Position numbers and translations under genes: made by a program. This document shows, piece by piece, positions 22,701-30,247 of a DNA stretch of 64,000 nt. This DNA comes from Cryobacterium soli (GTDB taxonomy: Bacteria > Actinomycetota > Actinomycetes > Actinomycetales > Microbacteriaceae): contig NZ_CP030033.1 of NCBI RefSeq assembly GCF_003611035.1, positions 3,410,001-3,474,000 on the forward strand, written 5' to 3'. A model generated the notes under the pieces. It saw nothing but the letters and a program-made list of their open reading frames with translations. It ran no database searches and had not been told where the DNA came from. Position 1 is the stretch's first letter. Every line of letters begins with the position of its first letter.

Positions 22701-24194
22701 AGCCTGCTGCGGCAGCGCACGGATGCCGAACTCCTGCTCGGCGTCTCCGACGTCGCCGAGCAGCAGCAACAGGTCTCCGCGTACTTCCGCCCCGACATCG
22801 ACGGCCACCTCTCCGTCTTCGGCACCGGCGGTTCGGGCAAGTCGTCGGTGCTGCGCACCTTGGCCTGCGCCGCGGCAATCACCCCTCGCGGCGGACCCGT
22901 GCACGTCTACGGGCTCGACTTCGGTGCAGGCAGCCTGCGCATGCTCGAGCAGCTGCCGCACGTGGGCTCCATCATTATGGGCGACGACACCGAACGCATC
23001 GTGCGGTTGTTCCGCACCCTGCAGGGCGAACTCGACCGCCGCAAGGCGCTCTACGCCGAGGCGAACGCGTCGAACATCAGCGAGTACCGGCAGCTGGCCG
23101 GCCAGCCGACCGAGCCGCGCATCCTGCTTCTCATCGACGGCTTCCCCAACTTCCGCAACGACTTCGAGATCACCGCGGGCCGCGCCCAGTGGTTCGACGT
23201 GTTCAAGGACATTCTTTCCGACGGCCGCCAGCTCGGTCTGCACGTGGCCCTCACCGCCGACCGGGCCGGCGCCGTGCCCGCGTCGATCTCCTCCGCCATC
23301 CAGCGGAAGGTCGTGCTCAGGCTCGCCGACGACGGCTACGGCATGCTCGACGTGCCCAGCGACATCCTCAGCGTCAAGTCGCCGGCCGGTCGCGCCATCG
23401 TGGACGGCTTCGAAACCCAGATCGCCATCCTCGGCGGGCTCTCCGCCCAGTCGGCGCAGTCCGACGCCACCCGGCGGCTGGCCGAGGCCATGCGCCGCGC
23501 GGGCGTGGCGGAGGCGCCTGTCATCGGCTCGCTGCCCAAGGAGTACCCGCAGGAGCAGCTGCCGGCGCGCGTGGGGGAGCGGGTCGTGCTCGGTCTCGGC
23601 GACGTCGACCTCGGCCCGGCCGGTTTCGAACCCAGCGGCACCCTATTGCTGGCCGGTCCACCCGCCAGCGGCCGCAGCACCGCGATCGAGTCGATCGCCC
23701 GCTCGTTCAAGCGGTTCGAACCGGATGCGCGGCTGTACTACTTCGGCAACGCCCGCTCGCCGATCTCCCGGCTGGGCCTGTGGACAGAGGCCGCCACCAC
23801 CGTGGATGCCGTCGCGGCGCTGGCCAAGGACCTCGCCGCCGCGGTGGCCGACCCCGACACCGAGGGCCGCATCGCCGTGTTCGTCGAGAGCCTGGGCGAC
23901 TTCCTGCAGTCCAGCGCCGACGGCCCGATCCTCGAACTCACCCGGGCGGTCAAGCGCAGCGACCACTTCCTGCTCGGCGAGGCCGAGACCAGCGCGTGGA
24001 GCTCCTCCTGGCCGCTGTTCGGCGAGATCAAGAACTCCCGACGGGGACTCCTGCTTCAGCCCGAGTCGGTGGAGGGCGACATCCTGCTGAAGACCGCGCT
24101 GCCCCGGTTGAACCGTTCCGAGTTCCCACCCGGCCGAGGGGTGCTCATCGCCAAGGGCAACTTCGTGCGGGTGCAGCTGCCCCTCCTCCAGTGA
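19722..24194 (+). CDS. Type VII secretion motor ATPase, FHA-FtsK/SpoIIIE (EssC/EccC-like)
   Basis: The 1490-aa protein combines an N-terminal ubiquitin-like/FHA region, a membrane hairpin and three FtsK-type ATPase domains. The FHA domain (about 105-200) has GRDPGCDI, SKKHARLE and GSANGVVVDGG. The hydrophobic pair is near 243-275. Domain 1 has an intact Walker A (GGTTGAGKS, 707-715) and Walker B (LVLVIDEFAAL). Domain 2 has GTGGSGKS (1034-1041) but a Walker B reading LLLIDGF, lacking the usual Glu. Domain 3 has a degenerate GPPASGRST (1312-1320). FHA before FtsK is the arrangement of Firmicutes EssC rather than mycobacterial EccC. Confidence 0.9.
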   Translation: MRLKLTLVRPNGAASDIIVTADAAATISEIAGTISRVDAQTVHSPDRYLTLRATLPGQSAPLTLPPDGPVGEAWIGSGASVSLADAGVLYQAPSTLTQPPVAQLRVLTGPDAGTDFPLAPGSLVLGRDPGCDIVLHDSLVSKKHARLEIGETVEVIDLGSANGVVVDGGIVGRLRIAKTERLLLGDSEVEISLVAGAAPEAAPKPGPIFFNRSPKVEKRYIGQEFTAPEVPVEKEPQPFPLLAMITPLLLGGAMFAFTHSPISLLFCLLSPVMLIGNFATTKSRDKRRLAKAVATFESRLEVLTARLATERVTEFDLRLKESPSTQEAHEHAMNRGPLLWTRRPEHWSFLNVRLGIGTMNSRNTIKDSSRGDMLPEFQEKLTEVVDANQTLDGVPLIDNLYDSGALGIAGSPVQAMGSINSILVQLTALHSPAELVVASLLTPRWSRELEWLKWMPHTSSPHSPLEGSHLADSAASASAVLSGIEGVVEARLAQAKTQRRGAMGQTDAALERGGEVGKGSDQGTKSPIPAIVLLISDDVAIDRARLVQLAEIAADAGVYPIWIGPTVAALPAVCRTYLHLSDEAGLATVGFVRLGETIDNVLTEQVDSATALEFAKRMAPVIDAGALVADASDLPRTVSLVTLLGHEMVESSAAVIDRWQQNTSIHDRTGGTPKPRRAGKLRAIIGSAGVDAMHLDLRTQGPHALVGGTTGAGKSEFLQAWVLGMAAEYSPDRVTFLFVDYKGGSAFADCVTLPHCVGLVTDLSPHLVRRALTSLRAELHHREHLLNRKKAKDLLELEKRGDPDSPPALVLVIDEFAALATEVPEFVDGVVDIAQRGRSLGIHLIMATQRPAGVIKDNLRANTPLRIALRMADESDSTDVIGTKDSAHFDPSIPGRGVAKTGPGRLAQFQSAYAGGWTSREPERAGIDVHELRFGAESRWEEPRSTENVDEDRDLGPTDQQRLVTTIVTANAGAGIPAPRRPWLDELAAAYDLSLLRQRTDAELLLGVSDVAEQQQQVSAYFRPDIDGHLSVFGTGGSGKSSVLRTLACAAAITPRGGPVHVYGLDFGAGSLRMLEQLPHVGSIIMGDDTERIVRLFRTLQGELDRRKALYAEANASNISEYRQLAGQPTEPRILLLIDGFPNFRNDFEITAGRAQWFDVFKDILSDGRQLGLHVALTADRAGAVPASISSAIQRKVVLRLADDGYGMLDVPSDILSVKSPAGRAIVDGFETQIAILGGLSAQSAQSDATRRLAEAMRRAGVAEAPVIGSLPKEYPQEQLPARVGERVVLGLGDVDLGPAGFEPSGTLLLAGPPASGRSTAIESIARSFKRFEPDARLYYFGNARSPISRLGLWTEAATTVDAVAALAKDLAAAVADPDTEGRIAVFVESLGDFLQSSADGPILELTRAVKRSDHFLLGEAETSAWSSSWPLFGEIKNSRRGLLLQPESVEGDILLKTALPRLNRSEFPPGRGVLIAKGNFVRVQLPLLQ

Positions 24195-24221
24195 CGCCGT
24201 CTGGGTCACGGCCCCGTCGTC

Positions 24222-24240
24222 GGTCGAGCTTGTCGAGACC
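24222..24240. repeat. Dispersed GAGCTTGTCGAGA repeat, single arm
   Basis: GGTCGAGCTTGTCGAGACC lies 28 bases after the secretion ATPase gene. The same core recurs at 32604, 36192 and 51539 in this window, always between genes. Confidence 0.75.
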
Positions 24241-24281
24241 TCGTGGGCCGCTCCGTCGGAGCTTCGCTGCACCACGTATGT

Positions 24282-24313
24282 CTGGATGCGCCCGCTATAG
24301 CTGGCGCATCCAG
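24282..24313. terminator. Perfect 11-bp hairpin downstream of the secretion ATPase gene
   Basis: CTGGATGCGCC (24282-24292) pairs perfectly with GGCGCATCCAG (24303-24313) around a 10-base loop. There is no T-tract. It probably insulates the ATPase gene from the separately promoted Esx-like gene, acting as terminator or RNA processing site. Confidence 0.45.
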
Positions 24314-24353
24314 CCACAGGGGGTGCACCGAACGTCAGGCACCCACGCGACGG

Positions 24354-24399
24354 ATGGGGACCGCTGCCCATCGAACCCGTTCGGCCGCTTCGGTAATGT
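24354..24399 (+). promoter_or_regulatory. Candidate promoter and 18-bp motif before the Esx-like gene
   Basis: ATGGGGACCGCTGCCCAT at 24354-24371 has inverted ends (ATGGG/CCCAT). A TAATGT hexamer, a fair actinobacterial -10 box, follows at 24394-24399. The same 18-mer with two changes occurs at the same distance from a -10-like hexamer before the WXG100 gene at 28368. Confidence 0.5.
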
Positions 24400-24474
24400 T
24401 CAGGACAGGCAGCCGACCAGCGCGCATCCGTCGCGAGTGGCCCGGCCCCGCCGCAGACCAAGGGGGAACCGATA

Positions 24475-24801
24475 GTGAGTGATCTCAACTTCGACTTACA
24501 GCTGCTTCACCAGCTGCGTGACGACCTCGACGCGGTCGTCAACGAGTTCACCAACGCCGACGAGTTCAGCAATGACGTGGCGACCGCCACCGGGCACGAT
24601 GAACTCGGCGGGCACGTTTCCGACTTCGCCTCGAAGTGGAACGACAAGCGCAAGACGATGCTCGAGTCCGTCAAGGCGCTGCAGCAGAAGATCGGCGCCA
24701 TCACCGACGGTTTCACCGAGGTCGACGACAGCCTGGCGAAGGCTCTCAACGACGCCGCAGCGTCGATGCCGCCCATGACCGCAACGAAGGTGACCCCATG
24801 A
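24475..24801 (+). CDS. Esx-like small helical protein
   Basis: The 108-aa product is predicted all-helical and acidic, the size and character of WXG100 secretion substrates. A FASKWNDKR segment occupies about residues 50-58, but no true WxG turn is present. The start is GTG with AGGGGGAA upstream. It overlaps the next gene by four bases, an arrangement typical of a small secretion partner made with a large substrate. The assignment rests on size, helix content and the adjacent secretion ATPase. Confidence 0.7.
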   Translation: MSDLNFDLQLLHQLRDDLDAVVNEFTNADEFSNDVATATGHDELGGHVSDFASKWNDKRKTMLESVKALQQKIGAITDGFTEVDDSLAKALNDAAASMPPMTATKVTP

Positions 24802-26090
24802 CCGACAGCGAATTCCGCGCCCTCGAGGGCAACCCCGACCTGGTGCGCTCCAAGGCCGACCGCTACGCCGAACTGGCCGACGCCATCACTCGCTCCGTCA
24901 CCACGCTCAACGCGATCAAGTCGACCGAGGGCATGACCTCCAAGGCCATCGACAAGGTGCGTGAAGAGGCCGGCAAGGTGGCCGATGACATCGGCAAGGC
25001 ACAGACCCGGTACTCGGGCACCGCGCAGGCCCTCATCACCTACTCGGCGCAGCTGCGCAGTGCACAGGATGCGGCGGACACCGCGATCTCGCACATCAAC
25101 GACAAGGAGACCGCGGCCGAAACCGCCTCCCGAGCCGCCACCAGCGCCGCGACTAAGGCCGAGAGCGCCACACCCGAAACCGCGACCACCGAGACTGCCG
25201 CCGCCACGCGCGCAGAGACCGCCGCCGATGCCGCCGGGCAGGCCCTCGCGGCCGCGTACCAGGAGTGGCACTCCGCGCTCGACGTGAAGAACCAGGCCGC
25301 GCAGACCGCGATCGGCGCCATCCTCAACGTGATCGACGGCAAGGCGGGCGAGGCTCTCAACGACACCTGGTGGGACGACTGGGGCAAGGCCGCCCTCGAC
25401 ATCCTCAAGACCGTGTGCGAGTGGGCCGGGGTGCTGGCCATCTTCTTCTCCTGGGTGCCGTTCCTCGGGCAGATCCTGCTCGTGCTCGCGGTGATCGGCG
25501 CCGTGATCACCCTGATCGAGGCGACCATCAAGGCCGTCAACGGCGGCAACTGGGGCGACGTTGCGTTCGCTGCCGTGGGCGTCGTGCTGTCGGTCTTCGG
25601 CGGCAACATCGCCAAGTACGCCGGCAAGCTGGTGAAGGCGAAGGGACTGACCGCCGCCATGAAGCTTCCTCGCAAGCAGTTCACCACTCTCACCGGTATT
25701 CCCCGCAGCCAGAAAGCGGCCCAGCTCAAAGACGTGCAAGCGATGCTCGGCTCGCCGAAGAAGCTGCCGAACGTGATGAAGGAGGTCTTCGGCACAAACC
25801 CGCTCAAGATCTCCGAGAAGAACCTCGGCGCGGCTTGGCAGAACTACCGACGCAACCCGCTGGGCATTCAGGGCTTCGACAACCCGGTCTTCACCGGCGC
25901 GGCTGCGGCCGGGATTCCCACCGGAGCCTCGGTGTTCCTCGGCGTGATGAACTACCGCTCGCTCGCGGGCAAGGCTGAGACCATCACCAACAACCCGTTC
26001 AACCACGATGACCGGGGAATGGCGCTCAAGCCGGAGAGCATCCTCAAGGACCTCTCGCACGGCGACCTCCCCAAACTGACCCCCGGATAG
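24798..26090 (+). CDS. Putative type VII secretion substrate with central hydrophobic domain
   Basis: The 430-aa product starts with a long helical region (about 1-190). Its beginning, EGNPDLVRSKADRYAEL, resembles secretion-signal domains of actinobacterial type VII substrates. An Ala/Thr/Glu-rich helical stretch covers about 110-160. Two or three hydrophobic segments follow (about 205-280) and a polar C-terminal domain (about 290-430) of unknown fold. The hydrophobic middle recalls pore-forming or membrane-penetrating effectors, but no toxin motif is visible. Start chosen at 24798 because ATGA overlaps the previous stop; a longer frame upstream exists but would overrun the Esx-like gene. Confidence 0.75.
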   Translation: MTDSEFRALEGNPDLVRSKADRYAELADAITRSVTTLNAIKSTEGMTSKAIDKVREEAGKVADDIGKAQTRYSGTAQALITYSAQLRSAQDAADTAISHINDKETAAETASRAATSAATKAESATPETATTETAAATRAETAADAAGQALAAAYQEWHSALDVKNQAAQTAIGAILNVIDGKAGEALNDTWWDDWGKAALDILKTVCEWAGVLAIFFSWVPFLGQILLVLAVIGAVITLIEATIKAVNGGNWGDVAFAAVGVVLSVFGGNIAKYAGKLVKAKGLTAAMKLPRKQFTTLTGIPRSQKAAQLKDVQAMLGSPKKLPNVMKEVFGTNPLKISEKNLGAAWQNYRRNPLGIQGFDNPVFTGAAAAGIPTGASVFLGVMNYRSLAGKAETITNNPFNHDDRGMALKPESILKDLSHGDLPKLTPG

Positions 26091-26099
26091 GCTGACCGT

Positions 26100-26732
26100 A
26101 TGAGTGACGCTCCACTGAACGAAATCCTCGACCTCAGAATCCAGATCTCGGACGGGTTTCATCCTGTGCGGCTCGACGATGACATCGACTCGGCGACCTG
26201 GGCCCGCGAGGTGGTGACCGAGGTGTCCAGCCAGACCGGCAGCGTGGACGACAACGATTCGGTGCTGGCGCAGCTGGAGGAATTGCGCATTCGCCTGCTC
26301 GCGCAGCTGAATCCGTTCCTCACCGCTGCCGTGCACATCCGCTCGCAGGATGTCATGAGCCTGGGTCTGCTTCTCACCTTCCAGGTGGTCGAGATGGAGC
26401 CCGAGCAGGGCCCCGACTGGTATGAGAAGACCGCGCGGGAGCTGTCTGAGGACAGTGCGCCGGATGCGTTCACGCTCAACTTCGAGACCTGGCAGGGCGA
26501 GCTGCCCGCCGGGCGATTCGTCGGCGCCCACCAGGTCACCGAGTACTTCGGTTCGGGCGACGAGATGGGCTGGGTAGAAGCACGCACCATGTTCGGGGTC
26601 TTCCCGCCCAACTCCACCGAGATGGTGCAATTCACCTTCACCACCGCAGACCTGGCCACCTTCGGCGACATGCGCGCCGAAACACAGCTCATCGTCAGCT
26701 CGCTCGAACTCGACCTGGGGGTAGCGGAATGA
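26100..26732 (+). CDS. Hypothetical soluble protein in the secretion locus
   Basis: The 210-aa acidic protein has no signal peptide or membrane segment. A middle portion with LLLTFQVVEM and a C-terminal FTFTTADLATFGDMRAETQLIVSSLEL look like alternating beta strands and a final helix. The layout is similar to the next gene, so the two may be diverged relatives. By position it could be a chaperone for, or immunity protein against, the putative substrate encoded 10 bases upstream; this is inference only. Confidence 0.75.
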   Translation: MSDAPLNEILDLRIQISDGFHPVRLDDDIDSATWAREVVTEVSSQTGSVDDNDSVLAQLEELRIRLLAQLNPFLTAAVHIRSQDVMSLGLLLTFQVVEMEPEQGPDWYEKTARELSEDSAPDAFTLNFETWQGELPAGRFVGAHQVTEYFGSGDEMGWVEARTMFGVFPPNSTEMVQFTFTTADLATFGDMRAETQLIVSSLELDLGVAE

Positions 26733-27334
26733 CCCGTCAGATGAAGTTCGCCGAGGCGAACCTGTCGATCGTGCTGCCCGGTTCCTGGCTCACCCTGCCC
26801 CTCGACGACCCCGCGGGCCTGGAGCGCCAGATCGCCTCCGTGGTCAAGCGCCGCATCGGTCGGGACGACCGGCTTGCCCGCCTCCGCCGGGACGCGAAGG
26901 AGCAGCTGCGCGGGGTGGCCGCCGCTGCTGCCGCGGCGGGCGCATTCCGGGTGGCCCTGTCACTCGAGATTCTGCCGGGGGTGCCGTTCCCTGCCGCCAT
27001 GGTTCTGGACTATTCCGAGTGGCCGCCCGCGGCGCCGGGCGCGCCCGACGGTGACCCCGAGGAGCGCCTGCGGCTGGCGTTCCCCGGAGCCGATCTCCTC
27101 ACCCTCGACAGTGGCCTGGCGGCACGCCGTGCGTTCGCCTCCACCATCCGCGCCGGCGAGGAGACCACCAGCGACGTGAAGATCCAGTACTGGCTGGTCA
27201 CGCCGGAGGCCGACACGCTGCTGCACATCGTGGTGGATGCGCCCATGGCCAGCGACACCGACCTCTACACCCAACTCTTCGACGCAATTGTGGACTCAGT
27301 GCGGTTCACCGACGTCACGGTGGCTGTGTCGTGA
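26729..27334 (+). CDS. Hypothetical soluble protein in the secretion locus, possible Mog1/PsbP-like fold
   Basis: The 201-aa protein begins AEANLSIVLPGSWLTLPLD and ends LFDAIVDSVRFTD, the pattern of an N-terminal strand with Trp and a C-terminal helix plus strand seen in Mog1/PsbP/DUF1795-like folds. An Ala-rich helix sits at about 65-85. Its start overlaps the previous stop by four bases and its stop overlaps the next GTG start. The fold suggestion comes from pattern only. Confidence 0.72.
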   Translation: MTRQMKFAEANLSIVLPGSWLTLPLDDPAGLERQIASVVKRRIGRDDRLARLRRDAKEQLRGVAAAAAAAGAFRVALSLEILPGVPFPAAMVLDYSEWPPAAPGAPDGDPEERLRLAFPGADLLTLDSGLAARRAFASTIRAGEETTSDVKIQYWLVTPEADTLLHIVVDAPMASDTDLYTQLFDAIVDSVRFTDVTVAVS

Positions 27335-28233
27335 GCGGGCCGAAAAAGAGTGCTGCCGGACGCCGCCGGGATCTCGTCGCCAGCCGCTCCAGCACCGCAT
27401 CTCCAGGCCGATACGACGGTGTGCCCACCCGATTCCGGGCGAGCACGCTGTACCTGGCCGGCGGCATCCTGGTGCTCATCGCCCTGGTGGTGCTGGGCGT
27501 CCTGATCGCCGTGACCGCCCAGGGACGCAGCCTCGGCGACTTCGTCGGCGGCGCCAGTTGGGGAACCAATCTCGTTGCGGCGCCGATCATGATCCTCATG
27601 CTCGCCGCCGCCCCCCTCTTCCTGGCCGAATTCCACCGTCGTGGCCAGTGGAGCATCCGGGAGCGCGGGTTCATCCAGGGTGGCTCCAACGTGGTCGAGC
27701 TGCGGCCGGCCCCGTTGTGGAGTCGTGCGCTCTTCATCCTGCTCAGTGTGGCGGCGTGGGTGGGGCTCATTGCGGTGCCGGTCTACCTCGACGTCACCAC
27801 GGATGCGTTCGCCGATGCCGACGACAGCCTCTGGGTGCTGCTCGTGCTGTACGGGTTCTTCGCGTCGGGGATGGCCGCTGTGCTGCTGTTCTCCCTGCTC
27901 AAGCGGCTCACCTACGAGCCCCTGGCCAACCGGTTCGGCGACCAGATCGTGCCCGGCTCGGTGAGTCAGGTGTTCTGGCGAGCAATGTCGTATCGGTTCC
28001 GGTTCGAGCTCTGGTTCGCGTTCGGGTTCGGCGCGATTCTCGGAACCATCCCGCTGGTCTACCAGTCCGCCGCCGACGACTGCTACACCCAGTCGTGCGC
28101 CGTCGTGCCCGACCCCGCCTGGCTGGCGTGGATCTTCTGGATCGCCGTGGGCACCGGGCTCTGTGCGCTGATCGGCTGCCTGAACGCGTGGCGCAGCGGC
28201 AAGTCGCTCTACAGCGGCGAATCCGTCTCCTAA
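27331..28233 (+). CDS. Polytopic membrane protein of the secretion locus
   Basis: The 300-aa protein has a basic cytoplasmic N-terminus and about six predicted transmembrane helices (roughly 40-62, 75-100, 135-155, 165-190, 225-245 and 265-285). Two cysteines lie in an outer loop near 252-258. The GTG start overlaps the preceding stop. It could form part of the membrane channel, since no EccB-, EccD- or EccE-like gene is nearby, but I see no family motif. Confidence 0.75.
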   Translation: MSGPKKSAAGRRRDLVASRSSTASPGRYDGVPTRFRASTLYLAGGILVLIALVVLGVLIAVTAQGRSLGDFVGGASWGTNLVAAPIMILMLAAAPLFLAEFHRRGQWSIRERGFIQGGSNVVELRPAPLWSRALFILLSVAAWVGLIAVPVYLDVTTDAFADADDSLWVLLVLYGFFASGMAAVLLFSLLKRLTYEPLANRFGDQIVPGSVSQVFWRAMSYRFRFELWFAFGFGAILGTIPLVYQSAADDCYTQSCAVVPDPAWLAWIFWIAVGTGLCALIGCLNAWRSGKSLYSGESVS

Positions 28234-28260
28234 CCAGCACGGGTAGCGCGTGGGGATCGC

Positions 28261-28307
28261 ATGGGGAGTGCTGCCCATTCCGCCCCCCAACCAGGGTTCG
28301 TTAGGTT
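28261..28307 (+). promoter_or_regulatory. Candidate promoter and 18-bp motif before the WXG100 gene
   Basis: ATGGGGAGTGCTGCCCAT at 28261-28278 matches the motif at 24354 in 16 of 18 positions. TAGGTT at 28302-28307 is a possible -10 box at almost the same spacing; TATACA just beyond (28307-28312) is an alternative. Confidence 0.5.
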
Positions 28308-28367
28308 ATACATAGTCGGTCGGCCTGAGGGGGTTGGCCCCGAACGAATAAACAAGGAGCTCTTCTC

Positions 28368-28664
28368 ATGGCGAATATGAACGTTACTTACAGCGAAATG
28401 CGCGACGCGTCCAAGAACCTGATCTCAGGCAAGGACGACCTCACCGCCAAGCTTTCCCAGCTGCAGAGCCTGGTCAACAACCTCGTCGCCGGCGGCTTCG
28501 TCACCGACGCCGCCTCTGGGGCCTTCCACACCTCCTACGAGCAGTTCACCAAGGGAACCACCGAGGCCGTCAACGGCCTCACCGGCATGTCGGAGTTCCT
28601 CATCCGCGCCGCGGACGCCATGGAGAACGTCGACAGCGAGCTCGCTCGCGGCATCAGCGGCTAA
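28368..28664 (+). CDS. WXG100-family type VII secretion target
   Basis: The 98-aa helical hairpin protein has the family pattern: helix, turn, helix, with GGFVTDAASGAFHTSYEQF at the turn. The signature WxG is replaced by FVT, but the following A-x-x-x-F-x-x-x-Y-x-x-F pattern is well kept. The C-terminal helix (AADAMENVDSEL) is typical. AAGGAGC precedes the ATG. Expression is from its own promoter, and a strong terminator follows, so it is a single-gene unit. Confidence 0.88.
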   Translation: MANMNVTYSEMRDASKNLISGKDDLTAKLSQLQSLVNNLVAGGFVTDAASGAFHTSYEQFTKGTTEAVNGLTGMSEFLIRAADAMENVDSELARGISG

Positions 28665-28683
28665 TTCCGCCCGTGCGACCCAA

Positions 28684-28714
28684 GGCGTGACCGGATATAC
28701 CGGTCACGCCTTTT
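28684..28714 (+). terminator. Intrinsic terminator after the WXG100 gene
   Basis: A perfect 11-bp stem (GGCGTGACCGG with CCGGTCACGCC) closes on ATATA and is followed by TTTT at 28711-28714. This is the most canonical terminator in the window. Confidence 0.93.
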
Positions 28715-28863
28715 GTCTTCCCGGTTCGTCGCGGCGGGTGCCCGCACGGCGCTCTCGCTCCGGCGGGCTCGGTCAGGCACCCGGGCCGGCGGCACTGGGC
28801 CTCCCTGGCGGCTCGATACCATGGCGTAATGACCAGTGCCGCATTCCTGCCGAAGCCGCGCGC

Positions 28864-29505
28864 GTGACGCGCACCGTACCCGCCACCATCGTCGACCCGT
28901 CCGAGGGGCCGCAGCGGGTGCCGCACAGCCGTTTCGAGAACGTGGTGGCCCTGTTCATCGGAACCTTCGCCGTCTCCTTCGGGCTCTACCTCCTCAAGGA
29001 GGTGGGTGTCGCCACCGGCGGCACCGCGGGAATCGCCCTGCTCGCCAGCTACGCCACCACCTGGTCGTTCGGCGTGTGGTTCGTGCTGGTCAACGTGCCC
29101 TTCTTCGCGCTGGCGATCTGGCGTATGGGCTGGCGCTTCACCGTGAAAACGCTCGTCGCGGTGGTACTCGTCTCGCTCTTCTCCGAGGTCCACCCGCTGC
29201 TGCTGGAAATCCGGCACATCGAGCCGATCTATGCCACCCTGCTGGGCAGCCTGTTGGCCGGCATCGGCCTCATCGTGCTGTTCCGGCACCAGGCGAGCCT
29301 GGGCGGGGTCAACATCCTCGCGCTCTATCTGCAGAAGAGCCGCGGCTGGCGCGCCGGCTACGTGCAGCTCGTCGTGGACGTGCTCATCGTGCTCGCCGCC
29401 TTCGCCACCCTGCCGGTGCCCATGGTGCTGCTCTCGGTGGTGGGCGCGGTCATCCTCAACATGATCATCGCCATGAACCATCGCCCCGACCGCTACTTCG
29501 GCTGA
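28864..29505 (+). CDS. YitT/YczE-like membrane protein
   Basis: The protein is about 213 aa with five to six transmembrane helices. The opening FENVVALFIGTFAVSFGLYLLKEVGVATGGTAGIALL is the YitT family start, with the conserved TGGTxGIALL motif, and a second copy-like LGGVNILALYL follows the fourth helix. Function of the family is poorly known. The GTG at 28864 is used as start because the frame upstream has no family sequence; no good ribosome binding site supports it, so the exact start is uncertain. Confidence 0.8.
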   Translation: MTRTVPATIVDPSEGPQRVPHSRFENVVALFIGTFAVSFGLYLLKEVGVATGGTAGIALLASYATTWSFGVWFVLVNVPFFALAIWRMGWRFTVKTLVAVVLVSLFSEVHPLLLEIRHIEPIYATLLGSLLAGIGLIVLFRHQASLGGVNILALYLQKSRGWRAGYVQLVVDVLIVLAAFATLPVPMVLLSVVGAVILNMIIAMNHRPDRYFG

Positions 29506-29588
29506 GACACCCGCTGGTCGAGCGTGCCCGCCGTGCCCTTTGCTGGCTGGGCTTGCTGAATCCTGGTGACTCCGGCGGCCGCACCGAC

Positions 29589-29594
29589 TAAACT
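29589..29594 (+). promoter_or_regulatory. Candidate -10 element for a short-leader transcript
   Basis: TAAACT lies eight bases before the ATG at 29603, with no Shine-Dalgarno sequence between. This is the layout of leaderless or very short-leader transcripts common in actinobacteria. Confidence 0.35.
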
Positions 29595-29602
29595 CGATAG
29601 CC

Positions 29603-30247
29603 ATGGATGCATCCATCGAGTCGCGGGTCGGCCGCGAGGTCGAGGCCTGGCTGCGTTGGGTTCCCAAGTGGCAGCCCGGAACGCACCGGGCACGCTCCAG
29701 ACTCTGCCAGCACTGCTTCGGCTCCCCGGTGCTGCGCGCCGCCGGCCTCGACACGGATGTGCCGCACGCGGTCCAGCATCCGCTCTCGATGCGCATCAAG
29801 ACGCTCATCGAAGACGAGGTCGACACGTACACCGCCCTGAACCTGCCGATGCTCAACCGCGAACTCGGGTTGATCGAACTGCGCCGGGAGGCGCAGGCGG
29901 CGTATCACCCGTTGGAGGGATTGGGCCCGGAGTTCGACGGCGTCGACATCGACCCGCCCGCCGACCCGAACGAGCCGTACCTGTTCATGTTCGAGGACTT
30001 CGCGCCGCCACCCAGCGCGGACGACCCCGAACTCGTGCCGCCGCCGCTGAGCGCGGAGGAGAAAGCGGCACTCCGGGTGGAGATGCGACTGGCCGACGAC
30101 CATGCTCAGCTGGTGGGTAAGCAGGTCTGCGCAGCGCTCGTGGCGCACCGGCCCGAGCTGCAGCAAGCCATCGCGCGGTTCGTGGAGCCGCAGGTGCAGG
30201 CGCTGCTCGCCGACCTGGGCAGCACGCTCGACCCGCACGGCACCTGA
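29603..30247 (+). CDS. Hypothetical protein
   Basis: The 214-aa soluble protein opens with VEAWLRWVPKWQPGTHRARSRLCQHCFG; the CxxC there might bind a metal. The middle is acidic and Pro-rich (about 110-150), and the C-terminus is helical. I do not recognise a family and its neighbours give no clue. The frame has normal high-GC codon use. Confidence 0.75.
   Translation: MDASIESRVGREVEAWLRWVPKWQPGTHRARSRLCQHCFGSPVLRAAGLDTDVPHAVQHPLSMRIKTLIEDEVDTYTALNLPMLNRELGLIELRREAQAAYHPLEGLGPEFDGVDIDPPADPNEPYLFMFEDFAPPPSADDPELVPPPLSAEEKAALRVEMRLADDHAQLVGKQVCAALVAHRPELQQAIARFVEPQVQALLADLGSTLDPHGT

Noticed and set aside
19599..23243. 1214-aa frame antisense to the secretion ATPase
   Set aside because: A shadow of the ATPase gene: His/Asp/Gly/Val-rich antisense composition and no recognisable motif.
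19940..24475. 1511-aa overlapping plus-strand frame in the ATPase gene
   Set aside because: Arg/Pro-rich composition typical of an out-of-frame reading; the other frame has FHA and Walker motifs.
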